Origin: Lachnospiraceae bacterium
GTDB lineage: Bacteria > Bacillota > Clostridia > Lachnospirales > Lachnospiraceae
Direction: 5' to 3'
Length of the DNA stretch: 64,000 bases
Assembly (NCBI GenBank): GCA_017469945.1
Contig: JAFUFI010000029.1
Span: 1-64,000, forward strand
Below, piece after piece: positions 63,544 to 64,000 of this stretch; within the stretch, counting starts at the first letter, position 1, and every line of letters begins with the position of its first letter. Below the pieces are notes generated by a model. It was not told where the DNA came from and did not search any database. It saw nothing but the letters and a program-made list of their open reading frames with translations. The position numbers and the translations under genes were made by a program.

Positions 63544-63746
63544 TGAAATCAAATAAGTACATTGAGGAACTGAAGACTAAATCCGCTGACGAGCTTCAGC
63601 AGGATTTGGCCATGGCTAAGAAAGAGCTCTTCAATCTGAGATTCCAGAACGCTACTAATCAGCTTGACAACACAGCAAGGATTAGGGAAGTTCGCAAGAA
63701 CATCGCAAGAATCCAGACTGTAATCAGCCAGCAGGCCAGAGCTTAA
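63543..63746 (+). CDS. rpmC: 50S ribosomal protein L29
   Basis: A 67-residue helical hairpin protein ([55 protein letters not shown]). Sits at the tunnel exit beside L23. Confidence 0.97.
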   Translation: MKSNKYIEELKTKSADELQQDLAMAKKELFNLRFQNATNQLDNTARIREVRKNIARIQTVISQQARA

Positions 63747-63759
63747 GGAGGAACAAGCC

Positions 63760-64000
63760 GTGGAAGAAAGAAATTTAAGAAAAACCCGTACTGGTAAAGT
63801 TACCAGTGACAAGATGGACAAGACTATCGTTGTTGCAATTGAAGAGCACGTTAAGCATCCTCTTTACGGCAAGGTTGTAAAGCGCACCTACAAGCTCAAG
63901 GCTCATGATGAGAACAATGAGTGCAAGATTGGTGACACCGTTAAGGTTATGGAGACCAGACCTCTTTCAAAAGACAAGAGATGGAGACTGGTTGAAATCG
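63760..64000 (+). CDS. rpsQ: 30S ribosomal protein S17, cut by the window edge
   Basis: Translation from GTG 63760, behind SD AAGGAGG (63745-63751), gives 80 residues beginning [20 protein letters not shown] with [10 protein letters not shown] and the late motif [17 protein letters not shown], so nearly all of S17 (usually about 85 residues) is present. The GTG start is unusual among these ribosomal genes. Confidence 0.95.
   Translation, partial: MEERNLRKTRTGKVTSDKMDKTIVVAIEEHVKHPLYGKVVKRTYKLKAHDENNECKIGDTVKVMETRPLSKDKRWRLVEI

Noticed and set aside
1..64000. tRNA or rRNA genes
   Set aside because: No cloverleaf or rRNA stretch was recognised in any intergenic region by eye.

Overview
The window looks like a piece of chromosome from an anaerobic, butyrate-forming member of the Lachnospiraceae (Butyrivibrio/Pseudobutyrivibrio-like). 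The evidence is a complete thl-crt-hbd-bcd-etfB-etfA set, a diaminopimelate route using LL-DAP aminotransferase, a Gram-positive Tad-type pilus operon, many Firmicutes-style SD sequences (AGGAGG), sigma-A promoters with extended -10 elements, and U-tailed intrinsic terminators. The genus is an inference; no rRNA is present. All genes except one (a VanZ-like gene at 22420-22980) lie on the + strand.

Layout. 1-5580: a polytopic membrane protein, the nickel chaperones HypB and HypA, and a 954-residue FeS/FAD/NAD oxidoreductase, with no hydrogenase in sight. 5682-9371: YitT-like protein, alpha/beta hydrolase, condensation-like acyltransferase and a zinc-ribbon membrane protein, tightly coupled. 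9451-11715: PadR regulator with an HAAS/DUF1700 and a DUF4097 protein. 11927-22980: ThrE-like exporter, two EAL phosphodiesterases with degenerate GGDEF domains, a TPR-DUF4037-DUF4125 fusion, an SDR, a hybrid histidine kinase and the VanZ-like gene. 23147-30676: cell-surface genes (PIG-L deacetylase, GT2-GtrA, NAGPA-type protein, a membrane-anchored unknown, SH3-NlpC/P60). 30785-31686: a cluster of DnaA boxes and the hpf gene with a structured leader. 31816-38317: the butyryl-CoA operon. 38788-45464: Tad-like pilus operon. 45532-58209: housekeeping genes (hisC, hslO, glnA with an ANTAR regulator, dapF, dapL, nfeD, argF, birA, dus). 58448-64000: the S10 ribosomal protein operon, cut by the window edge inside rpsQ.

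Non-coding structure is unusually rich. A palindromic REP-like family (arms containing GGGACGGGGTTGGGGGTTCA) occurs at 125-213 and 9517-9614 as full hairpins with matching loops, and at 5577-5660 as two arms only. A 159-nt multi-helix element sits between thl and crt, smaller paired elements sit between etfB and etfA and downstream of dus, and the rpsJ SD lies in a hairpin that ends in a U-run directly before the start codon.

The best candidates for undescribed biology are (i) the membrane protein-HypB-HypA-oxidoreductase module, which suggests nickel handling outside hydrogenase maturation; (ii) the YitT-hydrolase-acyltransferase-zinc ribbon operon; (iii) the surface-glycan operon 23147-29491; (iv) the DnaA-box cluster far from any dnaA gene; and (v) the REP-like family and the structured element inside the butyrate operon. 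Functions were assigned by reading protein motifs from memory of families; no database search was run.
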